From contig JAPLZW010000104.1 of the NCBI GenBank assembly GCA_026394835.1, positions 1-23,900 of the forward strand: a stretch of DNA of 23,900 nt, given 5' to 3'. This DNA comes from Candidatus Wolfebacteria bacterium (GTDB lineage Bacteria > Patescibacteriota > Minisyncoccia > UBA6257 > UBA9933). A model generated the notes under the pieces. That model was not told where the DNA came from. It saw only the letters and a program-made list of their open reading frames with translations, and ran no database searches. Positions 1 through 6,104 of this stretch are shown here, piece after piece. Both the position numbers and the translations under genes were made by a program. Numbering within the stretch: position 1 is the first letter of the stretch; every line of letters starts with the position of its first letter.

Positions 1-117
1 TTTTCTGCCAAGATACCTGACGCGCAAATCTTCCAAAATCTTTTCATTGGAAGCCTTTTTAATATTTTCTACGGCTGATTTTTTGAGTTCTTCAAGCATT
101 TGGTTATTATATTGCAT
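1..117 (-). CDS. pheS: Phenylalanyl-tRNA synthetase alpha subunit, N-terminal fragment
   Basis: The reading frame enters from the left edge and gives 39 residues beginning MQYNNQMLEELKKSAVE and ending LRVRYLGRK at base 1. This matches the N-terminal coiled-coil arm of bacterial PheS, where a leucine/lysine-rich helix is followed by an LR-x-YLG(R/K)K segment. PheS is the catalytic alpha chain of the alpha2-beta2 enzyme that charges tRNA-Phe in the cytoplasm. The start chosen is the ATG at 117; a second in-frame ATG lies at 99, and neither has a clear Shine-Dalgarno sequence. The start lies only 3 bases past the end of tRNA-Met, so pheS is probably read through from the tRNA transcript. The fragment is short, so the identification rests on this arm alone. 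Confidence 0.75.
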   Translation of the reverse strand, partial: MQYNNQMLEELKKSAVENIKKASNEKILEDLRVRYLGRK

Positions 118-120
118 TAG

Positions 121-192
121 TGCCGACGGCAGGAATCGAACCTGCGACATTCGCTTTATGAGGGCGACGCTCTACCACTGAGCTACGTCGGC
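121..192 (-). tRNA. tRNA-Met (CAT), elongator
   Basis: A complete cloverleaf can be folded on the minus strand: a 7-bp acceptor GCCGACG/CGTCGGC with discriminator A, a D arm GCTC/GAGC, anticodon loop CTCATAA, and a T arm GCAGG/CCTGC with loop TTCGATT. The anticodon is CAT. The first base pair is G-C, so this is not the initiator. It could in principle be the lysidine-modified tRNA-Ile2, but the acceptor and D region resemble elongator Met. The pair at 31-39 is a C-A mismatch. CCA is not encoded. The gene lies 15 bases after the stop of the upstream HTH/LAGLIDADG-like gene and 3 bases before pheS. Confidence 0.9.
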
Positions 193-207
193 TTCCGCCA
201 ATTTCAA

Positions 208-879
208 TCAATTCAATACTCCATAGCATAACCCTAAAATCTTATACTGTAAATCGGAACTTTTTTTGACCCTAATAGTGATGGTTCCAAAATAATTTTC
301 TAAATTGGAGTATGCTTTCTTGCTTTTGGATTTAATAAATATCGTTTTATTAAATTGGGAAATATCGGCGCCAGTAACTTTTGTCCAATGATTTTTAATT
401 TTAACTTCTCTGCCCTTATGCTGCTGATTAATTATCATATTAAGTATAAGGTCTCTCTTTTTAATATCAAATACATCTTTAAGCCACAAAATAATCAACC
501 TGACAATATCGGAATTAGAATTAGTAAATTGAAATTGATTACCACCCTTATTCCCTTCTCCCAGATACAATCCTAAACCAAGCATTAATAAATCTCTGCT
601 TCCTACGGGTTTAATGGTTTTTATACCTAATTTTTGATAATTCTTTATCTTTAGCTTCCTCTTCGCCTTTTGCATCTGAGCGCCCTTTAATCTTCCCTTG
701 TAACCGCCAGCAACCATTTTTGAGTGCAAATTATCCACCTGCTGTGAAGTTAATAAAACATCCCTACACCAAATACTCGCACTACTTTTAGATATTTTAA
801 GCAAGCGAGATATATCTTTTATACTATTGCCTTCTTTTCTTAATTCTATCGCCAATATATGTTTCTGAGATTTTGCCAT
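208..879 (-). CDS. HTH protein with LAGLIDADG-like homing endonuclease domain
   Basis: A 223-residue protein. Residues about 8-42 form a helix-turn-helix of the resolvase/transposase-like kind (ELRKEGNSIKDISRLLKISK followed by SSASIWC). Residues about 98-112 contain LMLGLGLYLGEGNKGG, which resembles a LAGLIDADG helix ending in an acidic residue, and the basic C-terminal half fits the rest of such a fold. I see no second clear LAGLIDADG motif, so a monomer would have to dimerise. The start is the ATG at 879; a longer frame to 936 would begin inside the predicted promoter. No Shine-Dalgarno sequence is seen. The gene sits between tRNA-fMet (upstream) and tRNA-Met (15 bases downstream), and a good promoter lies directly upstream. 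The function is inferred from motifs: a selfish endonuclease or a derived DNA-binding regulator. Confidence 0.6.
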   Translation of the reverse strand: MAKSQKHILAIELRKEGNSIKDISRLLKISKSSASIWCRDVLLTSQQVDNLHSKMVAGGYKGRLKGAQMQKAKRKLKIKNYQKLGIKTIKPVGSRDLLMLGLGLYLGEGNKGGNQFQFTNSNSDIVRLIILWLKDVFDIKKRDLILNMIINQQHKGREVKIKNHWTKVTGADISQFNKTIFIKSKSKKAYSNLENYFGTITIRVKKSSDLQYKILGLCYGVLN

Positions 880-907
880 AAAACCAGTGGTTACTATAAT
901 TAATAAC

Positions 908-936
908 ATTATACCACGTGTTCGGAGATTATACAA
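908..936 (-). promoter_or_regulatory. Sigma-70 type promoter for the HTH/LAGLIDADG-like gene
   Basis: On the minus strand, -35 TTGTAT (936-931), a 17-base spacer and a perfect -10 TATAAT (913-908) preceded by TGG give an extended -10. The predicted start is near 901, about 20 bases before the ATG at 879. The -35 box directly abuts the terminator hairpin of tRNA-fMet. Confidence 0.7.
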
Positions 937-967
937 AAATTTAGAGGGTTTTCAGCCCTCTAAATTT
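937..967 (-). terminator. Rho-independent terminator after tRNA-fMet
   Basis: A perfect 12-bp stem (AAATTTAGAGGG with CCCTCTAAATTT) encloses a 7-base loop. On the minus strand it is followed by a short T run and lies 7 bases past the 3' end of tRNA-fMet. It would end the tRNA transcript just before the next promoter. Confidence 0.8.
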
Positions 968-974
968 CATACTG

Positions 975-1046
975 TTGCGGGGGCCGGAATTGAACCGGCT
1001 TCTGGGGATTATGAGCCCCCCGAGGTAACCGTTCCTCCACCCCGCG
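975..1046 (-). tRNA. Initiator tRNA-fMet (CAT)
   Basis: The cloverleaf on the minus strand starts CGCGGGGTGGAGGAA and ends CCCCGCAA. The anticodon loop is CTCATAA. The C1-A72 mismatch and the G-rich anticodon stem (GGGGG with TCCCC) are the hallmarks of the bacterial initiator tRNA. The D-loop contains AACGGTTA and the T loop is TTCAATT. CCA is not encoded. It has its own promoter (1052-1081) and terminator (937-967), so it looks like a single-gene transcription unit. Confidence 0.95.
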
Positions 1047-1051
1047 TAATC

Positions 1052-1081
1052 ATTATATATTCACTTTACCTCATAAATCAA
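1052..1081 (-). promoter_or_regulatory. Promoter for tRNA-fMet
   Basis: On the minus strand, -35 TTGATT (1081-1076), an 18-base spacer and -10 TATAAT (1057-1052) lie 5 bases before the first base of tRNA-fMet. It overlaps the divergent murD promoter candidate. Confidence 0.7.
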
Positions 1082-1088
1082 CTATTAT
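1060..1088 (+). promoter_or_regulatory. Candidate promoter for murD
   Basis: On the plus strand, -35-like TTCACT (1060-1065), a 17-base spacer and -10 TATTAT (1083-1088). Transcription would begin about 7 bases on, at the murD ATG (1096), giving a leaderless message. This is consistent with the absence of a Shine-Dalgarno sequence. Confidence 0.45.
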
Positions 1089-1095
1089 TCTTCAT

Positions 1096-2397
1096 ATGGT
1101 TCCCTATAAAAATTACTTCAGGAATAAAAAAATAACCGTGATGGGGCTCGGTCTTTTGGGCCGCGGGCTTCACGATATCAAATTCCTTGCCGAGTGCGGC
1201 GCGAAACTTATCGTCACCGACCTCAAAACAAAAGAACAGCTAAAATCTTCACTCCTTAAACTCAAGAAATTCAAAAATGTTGCCTATCGGCTCGGCGGGC
1301 ACAAGCTCGAAGATTTCCGGAATCGGGACATGATAATCAAAGCCGCCGGCGTTCCCCTTAAGTCTCCTTTCATCACCGAAGCCAGAAAAAACAATATACC
1401 GGTGGAAATGAGTTCGGCTTTATTCGCCCGCCTGTCTGGGATACCGATAATCGGCGTTACCGGCACCCGGGGAAAATCAACAGTCACCCATCTCATTTAC
1501 CACCTTTTGAAAACCGCCAAATTAAAGGTTCTTTTGGGAGGCAACATCAAAGGAATTTCCACTCTGGCGCTTTTGAATAAAGTCAAATCCGGGGACATCG
1601 CGGTCCTTGAATTGGATTCATGGCAATTACAAGGATTCGGCGGAATGAAAATGAGCCCGCACATAGCGGTTTTTACGAACCTCTTACCAGACCACCAAAA
1701 TTATTACGAAAACGATATGGACCGCTACTTTACGGATAAAGCCAATATCTTTAAATTCCAGACCAAAAAAGATTTTACAATCGCGGGCGCGTCAATTGCC
1801 GGAAGAATCAAAACCAAGGGTAAAAAAATTATTCCCAAATTTCTTCCTTCTTCGTGGCTTATAAAACTTCCCGGCAAACACAACAGAAATAATGCCGCCT
1901 TGGCAATCGCCGCGGTTAAAATATTCGGATTAAATGACGAAATCATTAAAAAAGGCTTAAGAACTTTTAACGGCGTGCCCGGACGCTTAGAGCTTATCCG
2001 GGAAGTGCGCGGCATTAAATTTTACAACGATACAACCGCAACAACTCCCGACGCGACAAGAATCGGCCTTATGGCTTTAGGGAAAAATAATAAACTGATT
2101 CTGATTATGGGTGGTTCGGATAAGAAACTTAATATGGATTCTCTTCTTAAAATCATCCCGAAATACTGTAAAAAAATTATTCTTCTTCCGGGCACGGGAA
2201 CTGACAATTTGCCCGCGAAATTCAAAAATAATTGCGTTTCCGCGAGTACAATGAAAGAAGCTGTCAGAGAGGCCGTAAAAATTTCGAAGCAGGGCGATAT
2301 CGTTCTTCTTAGCCCGGCTTTTGCTTCTTTCGGCCTTTTTAAGAATGAATTCGACAGAGGAGAAAAATTCAATCAATTGGTTAGAAAACTGAAATAG
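1096..2397 (+). CDS. murD: UDP-N-acetylmuramoylalanine--D-glutamate ligase
   Basis: A cytoplasmic Mur ligase that adds D-Glu to UDP-MurNAc-L-Ala using ATP, in peptidoglycan precursor synthesis. The 433 residues are of normal length. An N-terminal nucleotide-binding fold (KITVMGLGLLGRG, residues 12-24) is followed by the ATP loop VTGTRGKST at about 121-129, where Arg replaces the more common Asn. Next come LELDSWQLQGF (usually L-E-x-S-S-F-Q-L), FTNLLPDHQNYY, the adenine/ribose region YNDTTATTPDAT, and the C-terminal signature LLSPAFASFGLFKNEFDRGE, which is typical of MurD. The ATG at 1096 is used; there is no Shine-Dalgarno sequence and the message may be leaderless. The stop is followed with no gap by the GTG of a homing endonuclease. 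It is not in an obvious dcw cluster here. Confidence 0.92.
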   Translation: MVPYKNYFRNKKITVMGLGLLGRGLHDIKFLAECGAKLIVTDLKTKEQLKSSLLKLKKFKNVAYRLGGHKLEDFRNRDMIIKAAGVPLKSPFITEARKNNIPVEMSSALFARLSGIPIIGVTGTRGKSTVTHLIYHLLKTAKLKVLLGGNIKGISTLALLNKVKSGDIAVLELDSWQLQGFGGMKMSPHIAVFTNLLPDHQNYYENDMDRYFTDKANIFKFQTKKDFTIAGASIAGRIKTKGKKIIPKFLPSSWLIKLPGKHNRNNAALAIAAVKIFGLNDEIIKKGLRTFNGVPGRLELIREVRGIKFYNDTTATTPDATRIGLMALGKNNKLILIMGGSDKKLNMDSLLKIIPKYCKKIILLPGTGTDNLPAKFKNNCVSASTMKEAVREAVKISKQGDIVLLSPAFASFGLFKNEFDRGEKFNQLVRKLK

Positions 2398-3084
2398 GTG
2401 CCAATTTACAAAACGAAGAATGAAAATTTCTTCAAAAAATGGACGCCTGAAATGGCGTATGTTTTGGGGTTTTTTGCGGCTGACGGAAATATGATAAAAA
2501 ATAAAAGAGGCGCGCATTTTATTGAATTTCAATCAACTGATAAGGAAATTGTCTATAAAATAAGGAGCGTCCTAAAATCAAATTTAACCATTAGCGGATA
2601 TCAATCAAAACATAATAATTGGAAAAGGAGGTATAGATTACAAATAGGGTCAAAGATAATCTTTAACGATTTATTAAAACTCGGCTTGACGCCTCAAAAG
2701 AGCAAGACTATAAAACTTCCGTCCGTACCACAAAAATATTTTTCTCATTTTGCAAGAGGATATTTCGATGGCGATGGCAATATATGGAGTGGATTTCAAA
2801 ACACAAAAGACAGAAAACATCCTACCCTCGTCTTGTCGGCACGTTTCACCTGTGGCAGCAAAAAATTCCTACATTCTTTAAAAGAAAAACTATCAGCCGA
2901 AGCCAATCTAAAAGGCGGTAGCTTTAACTATCGCGATCAAGCATACCGCTTATCTTATAGCAGTAAGGATTCTTTGCGCCTTTACAAATTCATGTATAAA
3001 AGCAATAATACCTTATATCTTCCTAGAAAAAGATCGATTTTTGAAGGCTTTATAGAAAATAGAAAATATGGGCACGTGGTGTAG
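2398..3084 (+). CDS. LAGLIDADG homing endonuclease
   Basis: A 228-residue protein with two LAGLIDADG helices, AYVLGFFAADG (about 20-30) and FARGYFDGDG (about 118-127). Each ends in the Asp-Gly that binds the catalytic metal, so one chain can act as a monomeric DNA endonuclease. The spacing of about 97 residues is typical. The start is GTG at 2398, immediately after the murD stop with no intergenic base, suggesting translational coupling; the N-terminal segment KTKNENFFKKWTPEM supports this start over the internal ATG at 2452. The stop codon TAG (3082-3084) is inside tRNA-Asp, and the last five codons are tRNA acceptor and D-arm sequence. It is free-standing, not an intein or obvious intron ORF, since both murD and the tRNA are intact. 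Lower GC than murD suggests acquisition. Confidence 0.88.
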   Translation: MPIYKTKNENFFKKWTPEMAYVLGFFAADGNMIKNKRGAHFIEFQSTDKEIVYKIRSVLKSNLTISGYQSKHNNWKRRYRLQIGSKIIFNDLLKLGLTPQKSKTIKLPSVPQKYFSHFARGYFDGDGNIWSGFQNTKDRKHPTLVLSARFTCGSKKFLHSLKEKLSAEANLKGGSFNYRDQAYRLSYSSKDSLRLYKFMYKSNNTLYLPRKRSIFEGFIENRKYGHVV

Positions 3085-3144
3085 CCTGGTTAACATGCGT
3101 CCCTGTCACGGACGAGATCGCCGGTTCAAATCCGGTCGTGCCCG
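3070..3144 (+). tRNA. tRNA-Asp (GTC)
   Basis: Cloverleaf: acceptor GGGCACG/CGTGCCC with discriminator G, a D arm of GTGT paired with ACAT, anticodon stem CGTCC/GGACG with loop CTGTCAC (anticodon GTC), and T loop TTCAAAT. Discriminator G73 is an identity element for Asp. CCA is not encoded. The first 15 bases are also the 3' end of the LAGLIDADG reading frame. Confidence 0.95.
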
Positions 3145-3220
3145 CCTTCGCTTCGCCGAAGCTCGAAGAGCGAAGGCGAGATTCGTCAAAGCTTCGGCGA
3201 GACAAAGTCCGCCTTAAAAT
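3145..3220. repeat. GC-rich inverted-repeat spacer after tRNA-Asp
   Basis: The 76-base spacer holds nested inverted repeats: GCCTTCGCT with AGCGAAGGC, and CGCCGAAGCT repeated inverted as AGCTTCGGCG downstream. The structure is strong on either strand, but no clean T run follows, so it is more like a dispersed palindromic element than a canonical terminator. It may still end the tRNA-Asp transcript. Confidence 0.55.
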
Positions 3221-3457
3221 ATGAACTATGTATATATTTTAAAAGCTGGTGATAATAGATTCTATGTTGGCTGTACCTCAGATTTAGAAGATAGGATTGA
3301 AAGACATAAGAAAGGACAAATAGAAGCAACGAAGAATCGCCTGCCAATTGAACTCCATTGCTATTTTGCTTTTCAGAATAAATATACAGCCTTCAACTTT
3401 GAAAAATATCTAAAATCAGGATCAGGAAGGGCGTTTATAAATAAACACCTGGCGTAA
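3221..3457 (+). CDS. GIY-YIG domain nuclease, small
   Basis: A 78-residue single-domain protein. It has the GIY-like strand NYVYILK (2-8), the YIG-like strand FYVGCT (14-19), the conserved Arg in DRIERH (about 24-29), and the C-terminal segment FEKYLKSGSGRAF containing the conserved Glu and the K-S-G-S-G-R run typical of the small UvrC/UPF0213-related family abundant in CPR genomes. Such proteins are presumed structure-specific or nicking endonucleases; the substrate here is unknown. The ATG at 3221 follows the palindromic spacer, with no Shine-Dalgarno sequence. It lies between tRNA-Asp and pgeF, so tRNA-Asp is flanked by nuclease genes on both sides. Confidence 0.85.
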   Translation: MNYVYILKAGDNRFYVGCTSDLEDRIERHKKGQIEATKNRLPIELHCYFAFQNKYTAFNFEKYLKSGSGRAFINKHLA

Positions 3458-3492
3458 AAATCCGACCGGCGTTCAGATATAGATTTAGAATA

Positions 3493-4230
3493 ATGTTCAT
3501 AACCGATGACAACAATATCTCCATATTCGCCTCCCTGAAATCCGACGGCGATATGCTTTTTAAAAAAGACTACCCGGAATTGAATGGAAAAATCCGCGCT
3601 GACCGGATTTCTTTTTTTAATAAAAACAACATTGATCCGGCGCGTCTTGCTAATTTTGCCGGCATCCACGGAAACAACATTTCTAAGGTATCGGAAACAG
3701 ATTTAGGAGGGGGGTCTCTTGAAGAAACGACAAGGATCAGGGAAACTGACGGCTTAATAACCAATATTAAGAACTCTTATTTGATGATAACCGGAGCTGA
3801 TTGTTTTCCAGTGATGTTTTGGGATGAGAATGCCGGCATTATCGGCGCAGTCCATGCCGGCTGGCGCGGCATCATCAAAGAAATAATCCCTAAGATGATA
3901 AATAAATTCACAAAAGATTTTGATTCAGATCTTTCCGGTATTAAAGTATGGGTAGGACCAGGCATCAAAAGCCACCATTACCCGATTGACGAAGAAAGAA
4001 TAGCCCTGTTTTCAAAAAACCATAAAAACAATATAATTACTAAGGACGGTAAAGCGTTTTTGGACCTTACGGGCGTAATCCTAGACCAGCTCCAAAAAGC
4101 CAGGATTCCCGAAAAAAACATCGAAATCCATCCAGATTGCACTTTCTGCGAAGAAGATAAATACTTTTCCCATCGCAGGGACAAATCTGAGCCCATAGAG
4201 GCGAACGCATTCATAGTTCACTTAAAATAA
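3493..4230 (+). CDS. pgeF: Peptidoglycan editing factor PgeF (YfiH/DUF152, laccase-domain family)
   Basis: A cytoplasmic purine-nucleoside-phosphorylase-like or multicopper-like fold. The family is known to keep L-Ser out of the first position of the stem peptide, and members also show purine nucleoside activity. At 245 residues the length is standard. The metal-site residues are present: His59 in AGIHGNN, Cys104 in TGADCFPV and His121 in AVHAGWRG. VGPGIKSHHYP (about 154-164) and the C-terminal CTFCEEDKYFSHRRD are also family signatures. It fits functionally with murD nearby. The ATG at 3493 lacks a clear Shine-Dalgarno sequence. Its stop overlaps the tyrS start by one base (TAATG), so the two are translationally coupled. 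Confidence 0.9.
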   Translation: MFITDDNNISIFASLKSDGDMLFKKDYPELNGKIRADRISFFNKNNIDPARLANFAGIHGNNISKVSETDLGGGSLEETTRIRETDGLITNIKNSYLMITGADCFPVMFWDENAGIIGAVHAGWRGIIKEIIPKMINKFTKDFDSDLSGIKVWVGPGIKSHHYPIDEERIALFSKNHKNNIITKDGKAFLDLTGVILDQLQKARIPEKNIEIHPDCTFCEEDKYFSHRRDKSEPIEANAFIVHLK

Positions 4231-5468
4231 TGCAAGAAAAACAAAACGCATACGACATCTTAAAAGAACGCGGATTTATAGAGCAATCAACCGACGAAAA
4301 AGCTCTTCGGGAACTTTTTGGCAAAAAAAAAGTTATTTTTTATTCCGGCTTTGACCCATCCGGCCCAAATCTTCATGTCGGACACCTTGAGCTCTTAATG
4401 GCGATGATTCAAATTTCGTTCCATGGACACCAGCCTATTGCCCTGGTTGGCGGCGGAACCGGTCTTGTTGGCGACCCGAGCGATAAAGACAAAACCAGAC
4501 CATTAAACACTTTAGCGAAAATTAAAGAAAATGTCGCTTCCATAAAAAAAGAAATTGAATCTATCCTTAAAACATCCGGCAGGGAGGTAATTGTGGTCAA
4601 TAACGGCGACTGGCTCAAAGAACTCAATTATCTGGAATTCCTGCGCGATTTCGGAGTCCACTTCAGCGTCAACCGCCTGCTTACCATTGAATGGATAAAA
4701 AACAGGCTGAAAACCGGCTTGTCTTTTCTTGAATTTAATTATCAGCTTCTCCAAGCTTATGACTTCTGGCATCTCTTCAAAAAATACGGCTGCGAAGTCC
4801 AGCTTGAAGGCAAAGACCAGTGGAGCAATATTATCGCGGGAATCGAACTCATAAGAAGAATCGAAGATAAAGAAGTTTATGGAATAACTATTCCTTTGCT
4901 TACGACAGCTTCGGGAAAGAAAATGGGCAAGACCGAATCCGGAGCCGTGTTCCTCAGTCCGCAACTCACATCCGCTTACGAATATTATCAATTCTGGATA
5001 AATACCGAGGACAAGGATGTTAAAAAATTCCTGGCGCTTTTTACGCTTCTGCCTATGGATGAAGTGAAAAAACTCGGCAGCCTCAAGGGAGAAAAGATAA
5101 AACAAGCCAAAGAGGTTCTGGCTTATGAGGCGACAAAAATCGTTCACGGCGAGGAGGATGCCCGAAAAGCCATGGATGCTTCACAAGCGATTTTCGAGAA
5201 AGGAAATCGTGATTCCGGCGCTATGCCGACGACACTCATAAAAAAGGAAGAACTCTCGGGGGGAATTCCTGTTTTTAAACTTTTTCTTATAGCAAAGCTT
5301 TGCAAATCCGGAGGAGAAGCTACCCGGCTTATCAAGCAAGGCGGCGCCCGCCTAAACAACGAAAAAATAGAGAATTTCGAGACTCTAATAACCGAAAAAC
5401 AATCCAAAAACGGAACGATTACTCTCCAGGTCGGAAAGAAAAAATTCCACAAATTGAAAATCGTTTAA
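4230..5468 (+). CDS. tyrS: Tyrosyl-tRNA synthetase
   Basis: A class I aminoacyl-tRNA synthetase that charges tRNA-Tyr. The 412 residues hold the HIGH motif as HVGH (49-52) within FDPSGPNLHVGH. The tyrosine-binding segment YQLLQAYDFWHLFKKYG is followed by QLEGKDQWSNI, and the KMSKS loop is KMGKT (231-235). A C-terminal S4 RNA-binding domain spans about 350-400 (EATRLIKQGGARLNNEKI). Domain order and length match bacterial TyrS. The start overlaps the pgeF stop by one base. The 3' end overlaps by 4 bases the end of a convergent gene, so no terminator separates them. KMGKT in place of KMSKS is a conservative variant. Confidence 0.95.
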   Translation: MQEKQNAYDILKERGFIEQSTDEKALRELFGKKKVIFYSGFDPSGPNLHVGHLELLMAMIQISFHGHQPIALVGGGTGLVGDPSDKDKTRPLNTLAKIKENVASIKKEIESILKTSGREVIVVNNGDWLKELNYLEFLRDFGVHFSVNRLLTIEWIKNRLKTGLSFLEFNYQLLQAYDFWHLFKKYGCEVQLEGKDQWSNIIAGIELIRRIEDKEVYGITIPLLTTASGKKMGKTESGAVFLSPQLTSAYEYYQFWINTEDKDVKKFLALFTLLPMDEVKKLGSLKGEKIKQAKEVLAYEATKIVHGEEDARKAMDASQAIFEKGNRDSGAMPTTLIKKEELSGGIPVFKLFLIAKLCKSGGEATRLIKQGGARLNNEKIENFETLITEKQSKNGTITLQVGKKKFHKLKIV

Positions 5469-5980
5469 TCTTCTTCCTCGATAAGAAATAACTCGACAAA
5501 AGCTTTTTTATAGATGCTGACGGCAATCTCGGCCTCTCCCTTTGTCAGCATAAAATCCGGCTCGGCCACGATCCGGTTCCTGATTTTGTGGACTTGCCGC
5601 AACTCTTCAATACAGGCAATCTGGCTTTCGTTTATATTTTTGAGACGTTCATCCAGATTATTCCCGGGGAAAGCCGACGCTTTCAGGATTTCCGACAAAA
5701 CCCGGTCGCACTCCAAAATAGCGAGTTTTAAATTGGTGTCGCCGCCGACGATTAATCGTTTCTTAACTTGTTTCCAGGCTTTAACCGCCCTCTTTTTGGA
5801 AATATTCTCGCCGCTCAAAACATCCAGCCAATGGGTGTATTTTTCCCTGGTTAAACCGATTTTAATATTCATGGAAACCGTAAGCCAAATAAAAATTCCG
5901 GCGACAAAAACCGAAAAAAACCTTAACCAAAAAATATTCTCAGAGACGAAATTGACTATGGAGCCGATGATTTGCGGCAT
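5465..5980 (-). CDS. Conserved hypothetical membrane-anchored protein
   Basis: A 171-residue protein with one N-terminal transmembrane helix (about 16-36, WLRFFSVFVAGIFIWLTVS) and a cytoplasmic helical part. The C-terminal segment HKIRNRIVAEPDFMLTKGEA (about 130-149), continuing to YKKAFVEL, has an R-N-x-x-x motif followed by a downstream helix, reminiscent of HEPN/DUF4145-like or bundle proteins that occur widely as CPR hypotheticals. I do not recognise a named family. A HEPN-type RNase role is a guess from the RN motif. It starts 10 bases after the end of the displaced gatA 3' fragment, so it is the last gene of the ligA-gatC-gatA run. Confidence 0.7.
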   Translation of the reverse strand: MPQIIGSIVNFVSENIFWLRFFSVFVAGIFIWLTVSMNIKIGLTREKYTHWLDVLSGENISKKRAVKAWKQVKKRLIVGGDTNLKLAILECDRVLSEILKASAFPGNNLDERLKNINESQIACIEELRQVHKIRNRIVAEPDFMLTKGEAEIAVSIYKKAFVELFLIEEED

Positions 5981-5990
5981 ATTCTATTTA

Positions 5991-6104
5991 CTAATTATTA
6001 TTTTCTAATTTCTCGTAAAACTGTCCGATTCCCAAAATATCCCCCTCTCTGAATGGCTTGCCTATAAGCTGGAATCCCACCGGCAATTCCCGCCGGCTGA
6101 CGGA
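5991..6104 (-). pseudogene. gatA: Displaced C-terminal piece of gatA
   Basis: In a different frame from the main gatA ORF, this stretch reads SVSRRELPVGFQLIGKPFRE, then GDILGIGQFYEKLE and a TAG stop. This is the normal C-terminus of GatA (family pattern G-x-P-I/V-G-L/F-Q-x-I-G-K-P-F). It directly follows the point near 6105 where the upstream frame loses similarity, and about 50 residues expected between the two pieces are missing. Confidence 0.85.

Noticed and set aside
887..1135. Open frame on the plus strand through tRNA-fMet
   Set aside because: It runs antisense through the tRNA and terminator and has no recognisable domain.
2077..2532. Minus-strand open frame of 151 residues across the end of murD
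   Set aside because: It lies antisense to well-supported murD and the homing endonuclease; composition is that of a shadow frame.
2398..3084. The LAGLIDADG gene as an intron or intein ORF
   Set aside because: murD ends normally before it and tRNA-Asp is uninterrupted, so there is no split host gene.
4512..5147. 211-residue minus-strand frame inside tyrS
   Set aside because: Shadow of tyrS with no motifs; tyrS has complete family signatures.
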